NCBI RefSeq assembly: GCF_000471905.2
Contig: NW_006500065.1
Location: 714,792 to 778,791 of the forward strand
Direction of reading: 5' to 3'
From: Amborella trichopoda
Taxonomy: Eukaryota > Streptophyta > Magnoliopsida > Amborellales > Amborellaceae
DNA: 64,000 nucleotides
Shown: positions 12,840 to 22,809 of the stretch, in pieces
Position numbering within the stretch: the stretch's first letter is position 1
Layout: each line of letters starts with the position of its first letter
Notes under the pieces: model-generated
The model's input: only the letters and a program-made list of their open reading frames with translations
Told to the model about the DNA's origin: nothing
Database searches by the model: none
Position numbers and translations under genes: made by a program

Positions 12840-13200
12840 AACGGGAAGCCAAGGCGTCTACCTCTGTGATTCGTGGTACGCTTTTTGTCTGCAACATGGA
12901 AGCTACAGTTTTGATTGACCCTAGATCCACACACTCTTTGTTGCACCTCATTTACATGCCACATAAATGTTAAACCTACACTTCTTGTCAGAACATTGGT
13001 TGTAGACACACCTATGGGGGAATCTATAGAGACTAATATTGTTTATAAGCACTGTGGGGTTTTGCTTGAAGGATGTGTTCTACCTATAGACTTGATACTA
13101 TTAGACATCCAAGACTTTGATATGATTTTGGGTATGGACTGGTTGTCTACTCACTATGCGACAGTGAATTGTTATGACAAAACTGTAACTTTTAGATGCC
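12840..13200 (+). pseudogene. Protease region of the Ty3/Gypsy fossil
   Basis: An aspartic-protease-like region, recognised by VLIDPRSTHS near 12910 and by DFDMILGMDWL near 13112-13145, a hallmark of plant Ty3/Gypsy proteases. Not expected to be functional. Confidence 0.8.
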
Positions 13201-13379
13201 CTAATCAGTCTGAATTGAATTTTGTTGGCATTCAGGATGTTTCCCCTATACACTTTATCTCAGCTCTTCGGGCTTCCCGTTTGTTGGCTAAAGAATGTGT
13301 TGGGTATCTGGCTTACGAAGTGGAGAATCAAGATGCCCAATCAAAGTTGGATGAGATACCAGTAGTGAGGGAGTATCAA

Positions 13380-14275
13380 GAAGTTTTTCCTGAAGTGTTT
13401 ACCACTCTGCCTCCAGTTAGGGAGATAGAATTTGAAATAGAGGTGGTTCTTGGCACTGCTCCCATTTCTAAAGCCCCTTACAGAATGGCTCCAACCGATT
13501 TGAAAGAACTGAAGGAGCAATTGCAAGAGTTATTGGAGAAGGGATTTATTCGACCTAGTATCACCATGGGGTGCACCGGTTTTATTTGTGAAAAAGAAAG
13601 ATGGGTTCTTAAGACTTTGTATATATTATAGATAACTGAACCAGGTCACAGTAAAGAATAAATACCTCTTGCCAAGAATTGACGACCTTTTTTATCAGTT
13701 TTAAGGGGCTCAAGTGTTTTCTAAAATTGACCTTCGGTCGGGTTATCATCAACTGCGGGTCAAAGAATAGGACATTCTTAGAACCGCATTCAGTACCCGA
13801 TATGGATACTATGAGTTCTTGGTAATGTCATTCGGGTTAACTATGCCTCGACCGCCTCTATGGATTTCATGAATAAGGTGTTTAAGCCCTTTTTAGATGA
13901 ATTTGTGGTGGTTTTTATAGATGGCATTCTGGTATATTCAAGGAATCCGAAAGAGCGTGAACAACACTTGAGAATGGCCCTCTAGACCTTAAAGACGGAG
14001 AAGTTATATGCTAAGCTCAAGAAAAGCAAATTTTGGCTTTCAAGTGTGGCCTTCCTTGAGAAAGGTATTTCTAAGGATGGGGTCCCTTGTAAGATTGAAG
14101 CCGTCTTGAAGTGGGAAAGACCAACAAATGTGTCCGAGGTTCATAGTTTTCTAAGGCTGACAGGTTATTACATACGCTTTGTTGAGGGTTTCTCAAAGAT
14201 AGCGCTTCCCCTAACTCGCTTAACTCAGAAAGAGATAAAGTTTGAATGGTCAAATGATTGTGAGACAAGCTTTTA
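13380..14275 (+). pseudogene. Reverse transcriptase region of the Ty3/Gypsy fossil
   Basis: Recognisable pieces include [15 protein letters not shown] (near 13480), the region around the catalytic motif (near 13905-13935) and FLRLTGYYIRFVEGFSK (near 14146). The order after protease and before RNase H is as in Ty3/Gypsy. Broken. Confidence 0.88.
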
Positions 14276-14289
14276 GGGGCTGAAGGCGA

Positions 14290-14700
14290 GACTGACCACG
14301 GCCCCAATATTGACCTTACCCGAAGGGAACGAAGACTTTGTGGTCTATATCGACACTTCCCATAAAAGGCTTGGATGTGTACTGATGCAGCGAGGGAAGG
14401 TTATAGCCTGTACCTCTAGACAGCTAAAGCCGTACAAGCAAAATTACCCAACCCATGACTTGGAACTTGCAAATGTAGTGTTTGCCTTAAAGATCTGGAG
14501 ACATTACCTATATGAGGCCCAAGTTATGATATTTACATATCATAAAAGCCTCAAGTATCTTTCACTCAGAAAGAGTTAAATATGAGACAAAGAAGATGGA
14601 TGGATCTACTGAATAACTATGACTGTACCATCAATTACTAACCGGGCAAGACTAATGTGGTGGCCAACGCTTTGAGTCGGAAACCCATAGTGTCGGTGGC
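14290..14700 (+). pseudogene. RNase H region of the Ty3/Gypsy fossil
   Basis: A stretch reading [15 protein letters not shown] followed by [19 protein letters not shown] is the typical start of Ty3/Gypsy RNase H. Part of a broken element. Confidence 0.85.
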
Positions 14701-14849
14701 ACACCTGATGACTCGAGAGATAAAACTGATAAAAGATGCGGTGGAGTGGCACCCAACTCTGCCCCTTAGTGTTGGGGAAGGAATGACTACTGGTATGAGG
14801 ATGGAGCCAGGTCTTTCAACTGATTCGTAAAGCGCAGAAAGATGATCTC

Positions 14850-15850
14850 CAACTTATGAAGATTCTCAAAGAAATAAAACTGGGAAGAAAAGAAGATTTC
14901 TCTGTTAGTGGGGACGGTTTGTTAAAATTTAAAGATCGGGTTTGTGTCCCAAATATTGAGAATGTGAAATGGGTTATTTTTAGAAGAAGCACACCACTCT
15001 CATTATACTATGCACCCAAGGAGTACTACGATGTATCAGGACTTGAAAAAAAAATTTTGGTGGAATGATATGAAGAAGGAGGTAGCGCAGTTTGTTGCCA
15101 GGTGCTTAACATGTTAGCAATAGAAATCTGAGCATCAAAAACCCGTTGGACTGTTGCAACCTTTACCTGTGTCGGAATGGAAGTGGGAGCACATTACCAT
15201 GGATTTTGTCTCTGACTTACCTGAGACGGGTACTGGACATGATAATATTTGGGTCATTGTAGACTGACTGACGAAAGCAAGCTCATTTCTTACCAATCCG
15301 CACAACTTATACTTTGAACAAATTGGCCCAACTATACATTAAAGAAATTGTAAGATTACATGGAATGCCTATCAGTATCGTGCCGATAGGGACATTAGAT
15401 TTACTTCAAGATTTTGGGACAGTTTGCAATCAGCTTTGGGGACAAGACTCACTTTTAGTACTGTTTTTCACCCCCAGACTGATGGGCAGTCAGAAAGAAC
15501 TATTCAGACTCTAGAAGACATGTTAAGAGCCTGTGTATTAATTTTCAGGGGAGCTGGGAGGATCATCTGCCTTTGATAGAATTTGCTTATAACAACAGTT
15601 TCCATGCTAGTATCGAGATGACACCTTTTGAAGCCTTGTATGAAAGGAAGTGTCGGTCACCTATCTGTTGGGATGAGGTCTGTGAAAGAAAGATGTTAGG
15701 TCCCGAAATTGTTGAAGTGACCGCAGAAAAAATTGCTTTAATTCGGGAGAGGCTCAAAACTACTCAGAGTCGACAAAAGAGTTACGCCGATAATCGAAGA
15801 AGAAGCCTTGAGTTTGAGGTAGGTGATCGGGTTTTCCTGAAAGTATAGCC
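14850..15850 (+). pseudogene. Integrase region of the Ty3/Gypsy fossil
   Basis: Contains a zinc-binding N-terminal region (near 14930-15120), a catalytic-core region starting [13 protein letters not shown] (near 15187), and the family block FEALYERKCRSPICWDE (near 15628) with the C-terminal DNA-binding fold. Broken. Confidence 0.85.
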
Positions 15851-15859
15851 GACCAAAGA

Positions 15860-16215
15860 TATTATGAGGTTCAGCAAGAAAGGAAAAGTGAGCCAACGCT
15901 TTATTGGACCATTTGAAATTCTAGAAAGAATAGGAAGTATGGCTTATCGGCTTGCCCTACCACCTGAGTTAGCAATATCCATGATGTGTTTCATGTGTCA
16001 TTGTTGATGAAGTATCAGCCAAACCATCCCATGTTTTGAAGTATGAGCCATTGATAATCAATGAAGACCTAACTTATATCGAGCACCCAATTTAGATTCT
16101 AGACAGGAGGGTGCAAGTTTTGCGCAACAAAGAAATCTCCCTGGATCGTATTCTATGGCAGTACCACTCAAAGGAAGAATCAACATGGGAATGAGAAGAC
16201 AAGATTCGGAATAAG
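15860..16215 (+). pseudogene. Chromodomain-like C-terminal segment of the Ty3/Gypsy fossil
   Basis: After integrase, a stretch with RRVQVLRNKEIS and RILWQYHSKEESTWE resembles the C-terminal chromodomain-like module of Tekay/Del chromoviruses, which targets integration to heterochromatin in intact relatives. Part of a broken element. Confidence 0.7.
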
Positions 16216-16268
16216 TACCCCTAGTTGTTTAATTAATCGAGACACGATTTTGGGGACAAAATCTTTTT

Positions 16269-16281
16269 AAAGGGGGGATGA
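16269..16281 (+). other. Polypurine tract
   Basis: aaaggggggatga lies immediately before the TG of the 3' LTR and is the expected plus-strand primer site. Confidence 0.85.
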
Positions 16282-16309
16282 TGTACAAATTTTTTGAGCA
16301 TGATGAAGT

Positions 16310-16965
16310 TGCTGTCGCGCGGCGATAGAAGAGAAGAAGGAGAGAGAGTGTCGTGCAAGTGTGCGTGTGGTGATAGAAGAGAAAAAGAAGAGAGAGAGTG
16401 TCGCACGAGTGTGCGTGCAACGATAGAAGAAAGGAAAAAGAAGAGAGTGTCGCAGCGAAGGGAGAAGGAAGAGAGAGTGCGTTGATAGGAGGGAAAGAAG
16501 AGCCCGCGGCGAAGGGAGAAGGAAGAGAGGCACGACGATAGGAGGGAAAGAAGAGCACGAGACCAAAGAAGAAGGAAGAGAGCGCACGACGATAGGAAGG
16601 AAAGAAGAGCGTGCACCAAAGGGAGAAGGAAGAGAGCACGTGGCGATAGGAGGGAAAAAAGAGCGCCCGACGAAGGGAGAAGGAAGAGAGCGCGTGGCGA
16701 TAGGAGGGAAAGAAGAGAGCGCAGTGATAGGAGGGAAAGAAGAGTGTGCGGCAATAGGGGGGAAAGAAGAAGAGGGTGTGGCAGAGGGAGAAGGAAGAAG
16801 AGCATGTGGCGAAGTGAGAAGGAAGAAGAAGCACACGGCGAAGGGAGAAGGAAGAAGAAGCATGCGGCAAAAGGAGAAGAAAGAGAGCTTGCGGTGATAG
16901 GAGGAAGGGAAGAGTGTGCAGTGAAGGGAGAAAGAAGAAGTGCGCACGACCATAAGAGAGAAGAA
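16310..16965 (+). repeat. Expanded purine-rich tandem array in the 3' LTR
   Basis: The same unit types as at 8405-8815, but about 650 bp long against about 410 bp. Long frames on both strands (up to 273 codons) are low-complexity artefacts. Confidence 0.85.
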
Positions 16966-18429
16966 GATGAGAAGGGTAAGGTCGTGCATGAAGCAAGACG
17001 CCCACCTGCTGACTGCATGTTATCTTGTGTGCCAACTCTCAACTTGCATACCATTAAAAGGCCACTTGGCTAGCCCAAAGTGCCACCTTCCCACCTTTGG
17101 AATATAAGTCTCTCTTTCTCTCTTTACACTTCATGTTTTGGAAGTATAGCCTTTGTGCCATTGTTGAAGAGCTTGAGAAGCTTGGTGAAGGGGACTATGG
17201 AAGGAGATTTGGGATCACCTTTGGGGACACAAAAGGTAAGTAGATCACTACCTTGCAGACCTATAAGTATGGTTTGAGCCTAGTTTGAGCAGAAGCATGT
17301 GCAAAAATGGTGACTGCATTTTCCAGAAATCTTGCCTTCTTTTGCATGATAAGAAATGCGCACTGAAATCCTTTTTGATGGCCCTAAATTTCTGTGGGAT
17401 GATACTCTTGTGAGTATAGTTCAAGCTAGAATTGGTTTCATGTTGTTACCCTGCATAGATTAAGTGTTAGGAGATGATTTTGGGAAGGGTGTCATGGCTG
17501 GATTGTGATTTTCCAAGGAATTTGTATGTTTTTGTAATAAAATTTGGAATGAGAAAATGATATCTATTTGGCCTCAAATAGCCAACATTTGAAAGATCTA
17601 TGAGTCTACTCTGAGTTTGATGTTTATGTCAAGTTGAGTTTCTTGTTAATTTGGAAGATATGTTTTATTTTATAAATGTATGTCATTGTTAGCAGACTGT
17701 GATAAATTCAAGAAATATTGCTTCTGTTATACTATGACTTTGCCTGACCTATTGAAATCCAAATGACAAAAAAATATAACCATTTGATAGATGCATGAGT
17801 GTTCCATGATTTTCATGTTTTAACCTTGCCTAAATTCTGTGTAAATGAGGGGCTATACCCAAGAATGTTCCAGTATATCACTGTTGACAGACCTTACAGG
17901 AACTCAGAACTTTGGTCTCTGTTGCCATGAACTTTGGCTGTCCAAATGGAGTCCAATTACTCTGAAACCATAGCCTTTTGGAAGCTCTGAATGTCTGCTA
18001 AAAATTTCATGTTGAAATTATTTTGAAATTTCTGCTAGGTTGAAAGCTGGGATTTGAATTGCGAACATATTGCACTAATGGAAAAATTCAGCAAGATTCA
18101 GGATGATATGCTTAACCCTTAATTAACCAAGTCATGTTCCATCAGTGAATTGGGATTGGAATTTAGTTAAATTCCTCTTCTTAATTTAGGTGCTATGCCT
18201 CATTCTATATATGCCCATGATTAATAAGAACAACAATGAATTTTTAAGTTGTACATGAATTATGCACAAATCATCCATCAACGTTTATTTCTGAGCATAG
18301 CTTATTCTTTTTACAAGGTGATTGAATGTTCTGTTATAAGACACCGAAATGGTATGCTTATGATCCTACAAATGTTGATCGCTCCTGCCCTTTTGTAAAG
18401 AGTAAAGTATGGATGGATGAATGTTATGC

Positions 18430-18830
18430 ATTATTATACGCGGTGCAACTGATATATGTGATTTTGACCACTACGCAATGGGTGAGTAGTGGTCCTCCAT
18501 TGGTAGTGGATATTTTGATTCTGTTATATGAACTCTAATATATGTGATTTTTGGCCACTACACAATGGGTCCTCCATTGGTAGTGGATATTCTGATTCTG
18601 TTATATGAACTCTGATATATGTGATTTCTGGCCACTGCGCAAGGGGTCCTCCATTAATAGTGGACATTTTGATTCTGTTATATAAACTCTGATATATGTG
18701 ATTTCTGGTCACCACGCAAGGGGTTCTCCATTGGTAGTGGATATTCTGATTCTGTTATATGAACTCTGATATATGTGATTTCTAGCCACTACGCAATGGG
18801 TCCTCCATTGGTAGTAGATATTGTGTTGCC
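18430..18830 (+). repeat. About 77-bp tandem repeat in the 3' LTR
   Basis: Five imperfect copies matching those at 10310-10720. Confidence 0.85.
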
Positions 18831-19634
18831 GGTAAATTCATATTTTGCCTCGACTCCAATGATAGGAGTGGAGTCGGGAGATAACTGTAAATAATAAGGT
18901 GGGTCGCACCCCACAAATTGTTATGGGTACTATGCATTGGGTTCTCCAATGATGGTGTAACACCATCTCGCTTGATGGCACAAGGAGAGAGTCGTGTCTT
19001 GCAAGGCCTCAGCCTATCAAAATGAGACTTTCATTTGTCATTGTCCTCCCTCCCGAATGAGGGTAGAAGTTCCAAGTTGTAGGATTGGCTTAGCCTGATC
19101 AATGTGACTTCTACTTCGGGAGTAACTATATTTATGTTTCTACCTGTCTGAATTAAGTACTATGTACGATTATTTGACTGTGACTGAGTTAAGCATCAAT
19201 GTAACTGCCATTTCAAGAAATATCAAATACTTCGACTTCTTAACAATGCTCATTTTATATTGATAGTGTGCATATTCTGATGCATGACTCTACTTTCTGA
19301 TGCCAGTACGGTCTTTGACAATCCATCGACCATGTTTTGATGTATATGCTGATAGTCAGGAACACAAGAATAGTAACCTACTTACTGGGCTTTAGCTCAT
19401 ACCCCTCTTTTTCCCTTCTTTGTAGAGTGAGAGCCGATAACTCGCGTGTGGACTGCTGGACGATGATAGCAGATCTTTGAAGCCCAAGTGCTGTCCAGGA
19501 ATATTTTGATTATAGGTGTCTGGTGGCTGTGCCACAATGTACTTTGATGACTATTGTAATGTTGTTGTCAAGCCAGTAGCGCCTTGAACCCTTTTGTAAA
19601 AGAATTTTTGGAGACTAAATCTGTATAAAGAAAT

Positions 19635-19869
19635 ATATATGCTGCAAGGGCTTACCTGAACCTATACTTTTGTGATAAAGACTCAATTAAGGATGACCCA
19701 GAGTCATGGCCTCTATTCATGCTTGGTATGGCTCACACAGCCTATTTTCCACATGATTATGTTGCAATTGACCAGAACTTAAAGGGAGATGGGAGCATTA
19801 TCATTCGATGAGGTCGTGCAAGCCAAGAATCTGTACACGCCCGATTTCTAACTGTCATTGAGATCAATC
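19635..19869 (+). mobile_element. Insert found only in the 3' LTR, with a coding-like frame
   Basis: The 5' LTR reads straight from gtataaa into tggtt (near 11570). The 3' LTR has about 235 extra bases, bounded by aagaaat at 19628-19634 and again at 19870-19876, which looks like a 7-bp target duplication. A + frame is open for about 57 codons and reads AARAYLNLYFCDKDS and ESWPLFMLGMAHTAYFPHD, with a protein-like composition unlike the AT-rich flanks. I do not recognise the protein. There is no A-tail and no clear terminal inverted repeat. A captured gene fragment carried by a small transposon is one explanation. Confidence 0.5.
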
Positions 19870-20068
19870 AAGAAATGGTTTTTATTCTGCTCTTTTTGTG
19901 GCCATTTGTTTATGAACTTATTTTAATTCATGGTTTGCTTTGATTCCAAAATTATAACATGTGTTGATGCCACTCCCACCTGAGTGACGTACGCAACCTC
20001 TAGTCATGATCCCATACGTTGTCGCACTCTGGTGAGCCGTAAAGAGGTCATGGGGTGGGGTCATGACA

Positions 20069-20388
20069 AGAAGTGAGTGTTCCAGAGTCGGATGACCCTC
20101 TAATTGATCATTTTGTTCACGGGATGTGAAGGACATAAAGGATAAAAGAAATTCTAAATCTAGAAAATAGTGCATCTTGCAACAAGTTATTTGAATAGTC
20201 TATTTCAAGTGTTTATTGATTTATTCTATCTGTACCATTTTTGAAAATTTAAATTTTATAATTAGAGATCAAAATAGATTTTCAAGCCATCATAGGCTTT
20301 TCATCATTGAAAGGTTAACTCTAAGGAAATTTTAGAGGTATCCCTTACGTCTATACTATAAAGAGGTGACCCTAAACAAACCTCACCC
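20069..20388. mobile_element. Right part of MITE copy M2
   Basis: Continues the copy started at 8320 and ends with aaacctcaccc at 20388, the reverse complement of the family's terminal GGGTGAGGTTT. Confidence 0.75.
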
Positions 20389-20404
20389 TATATTTGTAAA
20401 AAAG

Positions 20405-20790
20405 TTTATATAAGGTTGCAACTTTATACTATCGAAGCAAAGTACACTGTAAAAATCCACTAGAAGAGAATGTTCCCATGTTGGAAAACCCTCTAATCAA
20501 TCATTTTTACCTCGAGACATGTGGAGATGAAGAAAACACAATGAATTTCAAGTCCTAAAGATATTGCACCTCATAAGAAGTTATCTGAACCATCTATTTT
20601 CAAGCTTTTCAAATGTTTATAGATATGCTTGATTTGACCATTTCTGAAATTTTAAATTTCATATTGTGATAAAAATAGATTTTAAAGCCATCACAAGATT
20701 TCTAACACTTGAACTACATTTTCAAGCAAAATTTTAGAGATGTACCTTACTTATATCGCATAAGGAGGGTGTCTTGCACAAACCTCACTA
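20405..20790. mobile_element. MITE copy M3, most complete of the cluster
   Basis: About 50-bp imperfect terminal inverted repeats: left ggttgcaactttatactat, right reverse-complement with ccctccttatgcgatataag. The interior is non-coding and matches M2 and 54391-54783. Confidence 0.7.
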
Positions 20791-20860
20791 ATGTATGTAG
20801 AATTGTTGTATGCAATCACCGCCCATATATATGCATGATTCAAATCACTGTTTTATTATA

Positions 20861-20935
20861 ATATAGTGAAACTATAAAGTTGCAACCTTAAACAATCCAA
20901 TTAAGGTGCACCTCCAAATTGTATTATAATATACA
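20861..20935. mobile_element. Terminal fragment of the same MITE family
   Basis: A stretch with aaagttgcaaccttaaacaa and ttaaggtgcacctccaaatt matches the family end and then stops. Confidence 0.5.
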
Positions 20936-21611
20936 GTGTTTTAAAATGCAGCCGCATCAGGCGTTATGCGCTGGGCAGCGAATTGAAAATCCCCTCATAT
21001 GCGGTGTGGAGAGATACGCCTCATCTCTCTGCATCAAAGCCACATCCCGTATCAGGCTGCATAATTTTCCGCTGTCTTTTTTTCTAAAATGTACCCCTCA
21101 GGCAAGGGTAATAAGGTCATCTTGTCCTTCAAAAAGGGGGGGAAAGGGTTTGGGGGGATATTAAACCCCCTAAACAACATTTTTTAGCCATATTAGTGGC
21201 TTTTATTGGATCGATTGAATCAAAAAAAAATTCGAGCGGAAATTTTATTTGTTGAAGTTCTTTGATTTGTGCATTTATTAATGCTTGATTGTTGATTTGT
21301 ATATTTTGGGTGTTGATGTTTCTTTGATAGTATTTGAAAAATTGAAATTTAGAATCTTACCCTCAAGACTTGAGAAATGATGATGATTGAATCAAAGGTA
21401 AAGCCTATAATTACAAGTCGAAAAGCACAAAAATCCCCTAGTCATCTTCTTTCAAATTAGGGAACGCGTCTGCACTTCAGCACAGCGGGACTATGCCAGG
21501 ATCTGCGCCCCTGTCGATTTAACTTCCCCAAGCCATATTTAATTGGGCTATTTCGCTAAATTTAATCAACTGCGTTTGTCGTCACTGGTTATAATCAGTT
21601 TAATAAAAAAG
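20936..21611 (+). promoter_or_regulatory. Putative promoter region of the CCCH gene
   Basis: About 650 bp without coding signal precede the 5' UTR. A TATA-like AT-box (taataaaaaa, 21601-21610) lies just upstream of an agctagggttttt motif. AGGGTTT elements (telo-box) are common near plant transcription starts of growth-related and RNA-processing genes. The exact start site is inferred. GC-richer sequence at 20945-21060 may be remnant transposon. Confidence 0.4.
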
Positions 21612-21669
21612 AGCTAGGGTTTTTCTCCCAAGGAGTTACCACTCTTCATTTCCGGAAGAATTTCCCCAG
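21612..21669 (+). other. Probable 5' UTR exon of the CCCH gene
   Basis: CT-rich leader-like sequence after the AGGGTTT motif ends in a donor, cag|gtatat, at 21669/21670. The matching acceptor is cctttttcag at 22521, giving an 852-bp leader intron. Its 5' boundary is a guess. Confidence 0.5.
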
Positions 21670-22521
21670 GTATATCTCCATCACCACGAACTTTCATGGT
21701 TCATTTGACCTAGATTTCGATTTTCACTCAAGCTTTTGTTTTTTTTTCTTTTTCTTTTTGGTTGAACTTTGGTCCTTGTTTGTGCTGAAAATTTTGCTGT
21801 TTTCTACTTAAATTGGGGGTTGAGTGTATTGTTTATTGTAACTTGGACATAGGGTTTGTATCAATCAGCTTATGGTATGAAATTTGATCCTGGATTTTGT
21901 GCATGGTTTTTGATATTTAACCTGGATCGCATGATGTGCTTGTCTTATGCAATTAATTTGTGCTCAACTTTTCTCATATGAGCTGCATTGCTAAAAATGG
22001 ATGTTATAAAGGTTGGTTTCATATATATATTTTTTGGTCAGTTTTGGGGCTTTTTTTATAGGAAAGGAAAACGTCATTTTTTGGCATTTAATTACCACCT
22101 ATCCCAGTCGAGGATGCATATGCAGATTTCTGTATTAGTGTTTCATTTGTATATGCTCAGTTGTTTGTAAATATTTTGTCATTTTAGTGGGTTTTGGAAA
22201 TGGTTACCTAATTTTTTGTATGTTGTGTGAGGCCATATGATTTAGGTTCCTGTGATAGCTATTTTTTTTTGTGGGTTATGTTTTAGTTGAACTACTGTTT
22301 TAGGTTCCAGCTTTGACGACGTGATTAGGTTCCTGCCATAACTAAATTTTTTAATTTTTAATTTTTTAGATGCTTGAACTTGCTGATCAATAGTTGCATT
22401 CCTAACGTGGTAACTTATGAAATTAATTTTATTTGGGGAGTTCTTCATGAAATTACAAACATAGAGCACTAACTATACCTAATTGCGAAAGTTTTAGTTG
22501 AATCCCTTTTTCCTTTTTCAG

Positions 22522-22809
22522 GAAGATCACGGCTTCCAAGAAGCTGCTTTGGCCAAAGTATTTGGGAAGCTCCTGTTGTCGTCTACACTCATAATAATCC
22601 GCTACATATTAGTACTTTAATCGGGGTTTCCACCTCGAAGCAGATCGGTTTTCATATAATTGGCATCTAATACACATTCACCATGCTTGAGCGCAAGTTA
22701 TTCAAGACAAAGTTATGCATTCTCTTTCAAAGAGGTCATTGTCACAGGCAGAGCTGTTCATTTGCCCATGGGGATACTGAACTTAGGAGGTTTTCCGGTT
22801 CAGGCAGTG
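22522..22809 (+). CDS. CCCH gene exon 1: leader (22522-22682) and codons 1-42
   Basis: The ATG at 22683 starts [12 protein letters not shown], the conserved N-terminus of the family, and has no competing in-frame upstream start of that kind. The exon holds the complete CCCH finger and ends at agtg|gtaaga in phase 1. Confidence 0.92.

Larger units (their letters stand above)
8376..20068 (+). mobile_element. Ty3/Gypsy LTR retrotransposon fossil, probably Tekay/Del chromovirus
   Basis: An 11.7-kb element with two long LTRs beginning TG and ending CA, flanked by the 5-bp duplication agaag (8371-8375 and 20069-20073). It contains a primer-binding site complementary to initiator tRNA-Met, a polypurine tract, and remnants of gag, protease, reverse transcriptase, RNase H, integrase and a C-terminal chromodomain-like segment in the Ty3/Gypsy order. 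Long LTRs plus a chromodomain-like tail fit the Tekay/Del group (family knowledge). The coding region is broken in many places, more than ten. In a 165-bp stretch that I aligned by eye (8951-9115 against 17102-17270) the LTRs differ by roughly 8 percent, so the insertion is probably a few million years old or more, depending on the substitution rate. Confidence 0.93.
16282..20068 (+). repeat. 3' LTR of the Ty3/Gypsy fossil
   Basis: About 3.79 kb from TGTACAAAT to TCATGACA. It is longer than the 5' LTR because the purine-rich array is expanded and because a roughly 235-bp segment is inserted at 19635. Confidence 0.9.

Noticed and set aside
16229-17073. Frames of up to 273 codons on the minus strand and 109 on the plus strand
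   Set aside because: The same purine-rich array in the 3' LTR; low complexity, no start context or domain.
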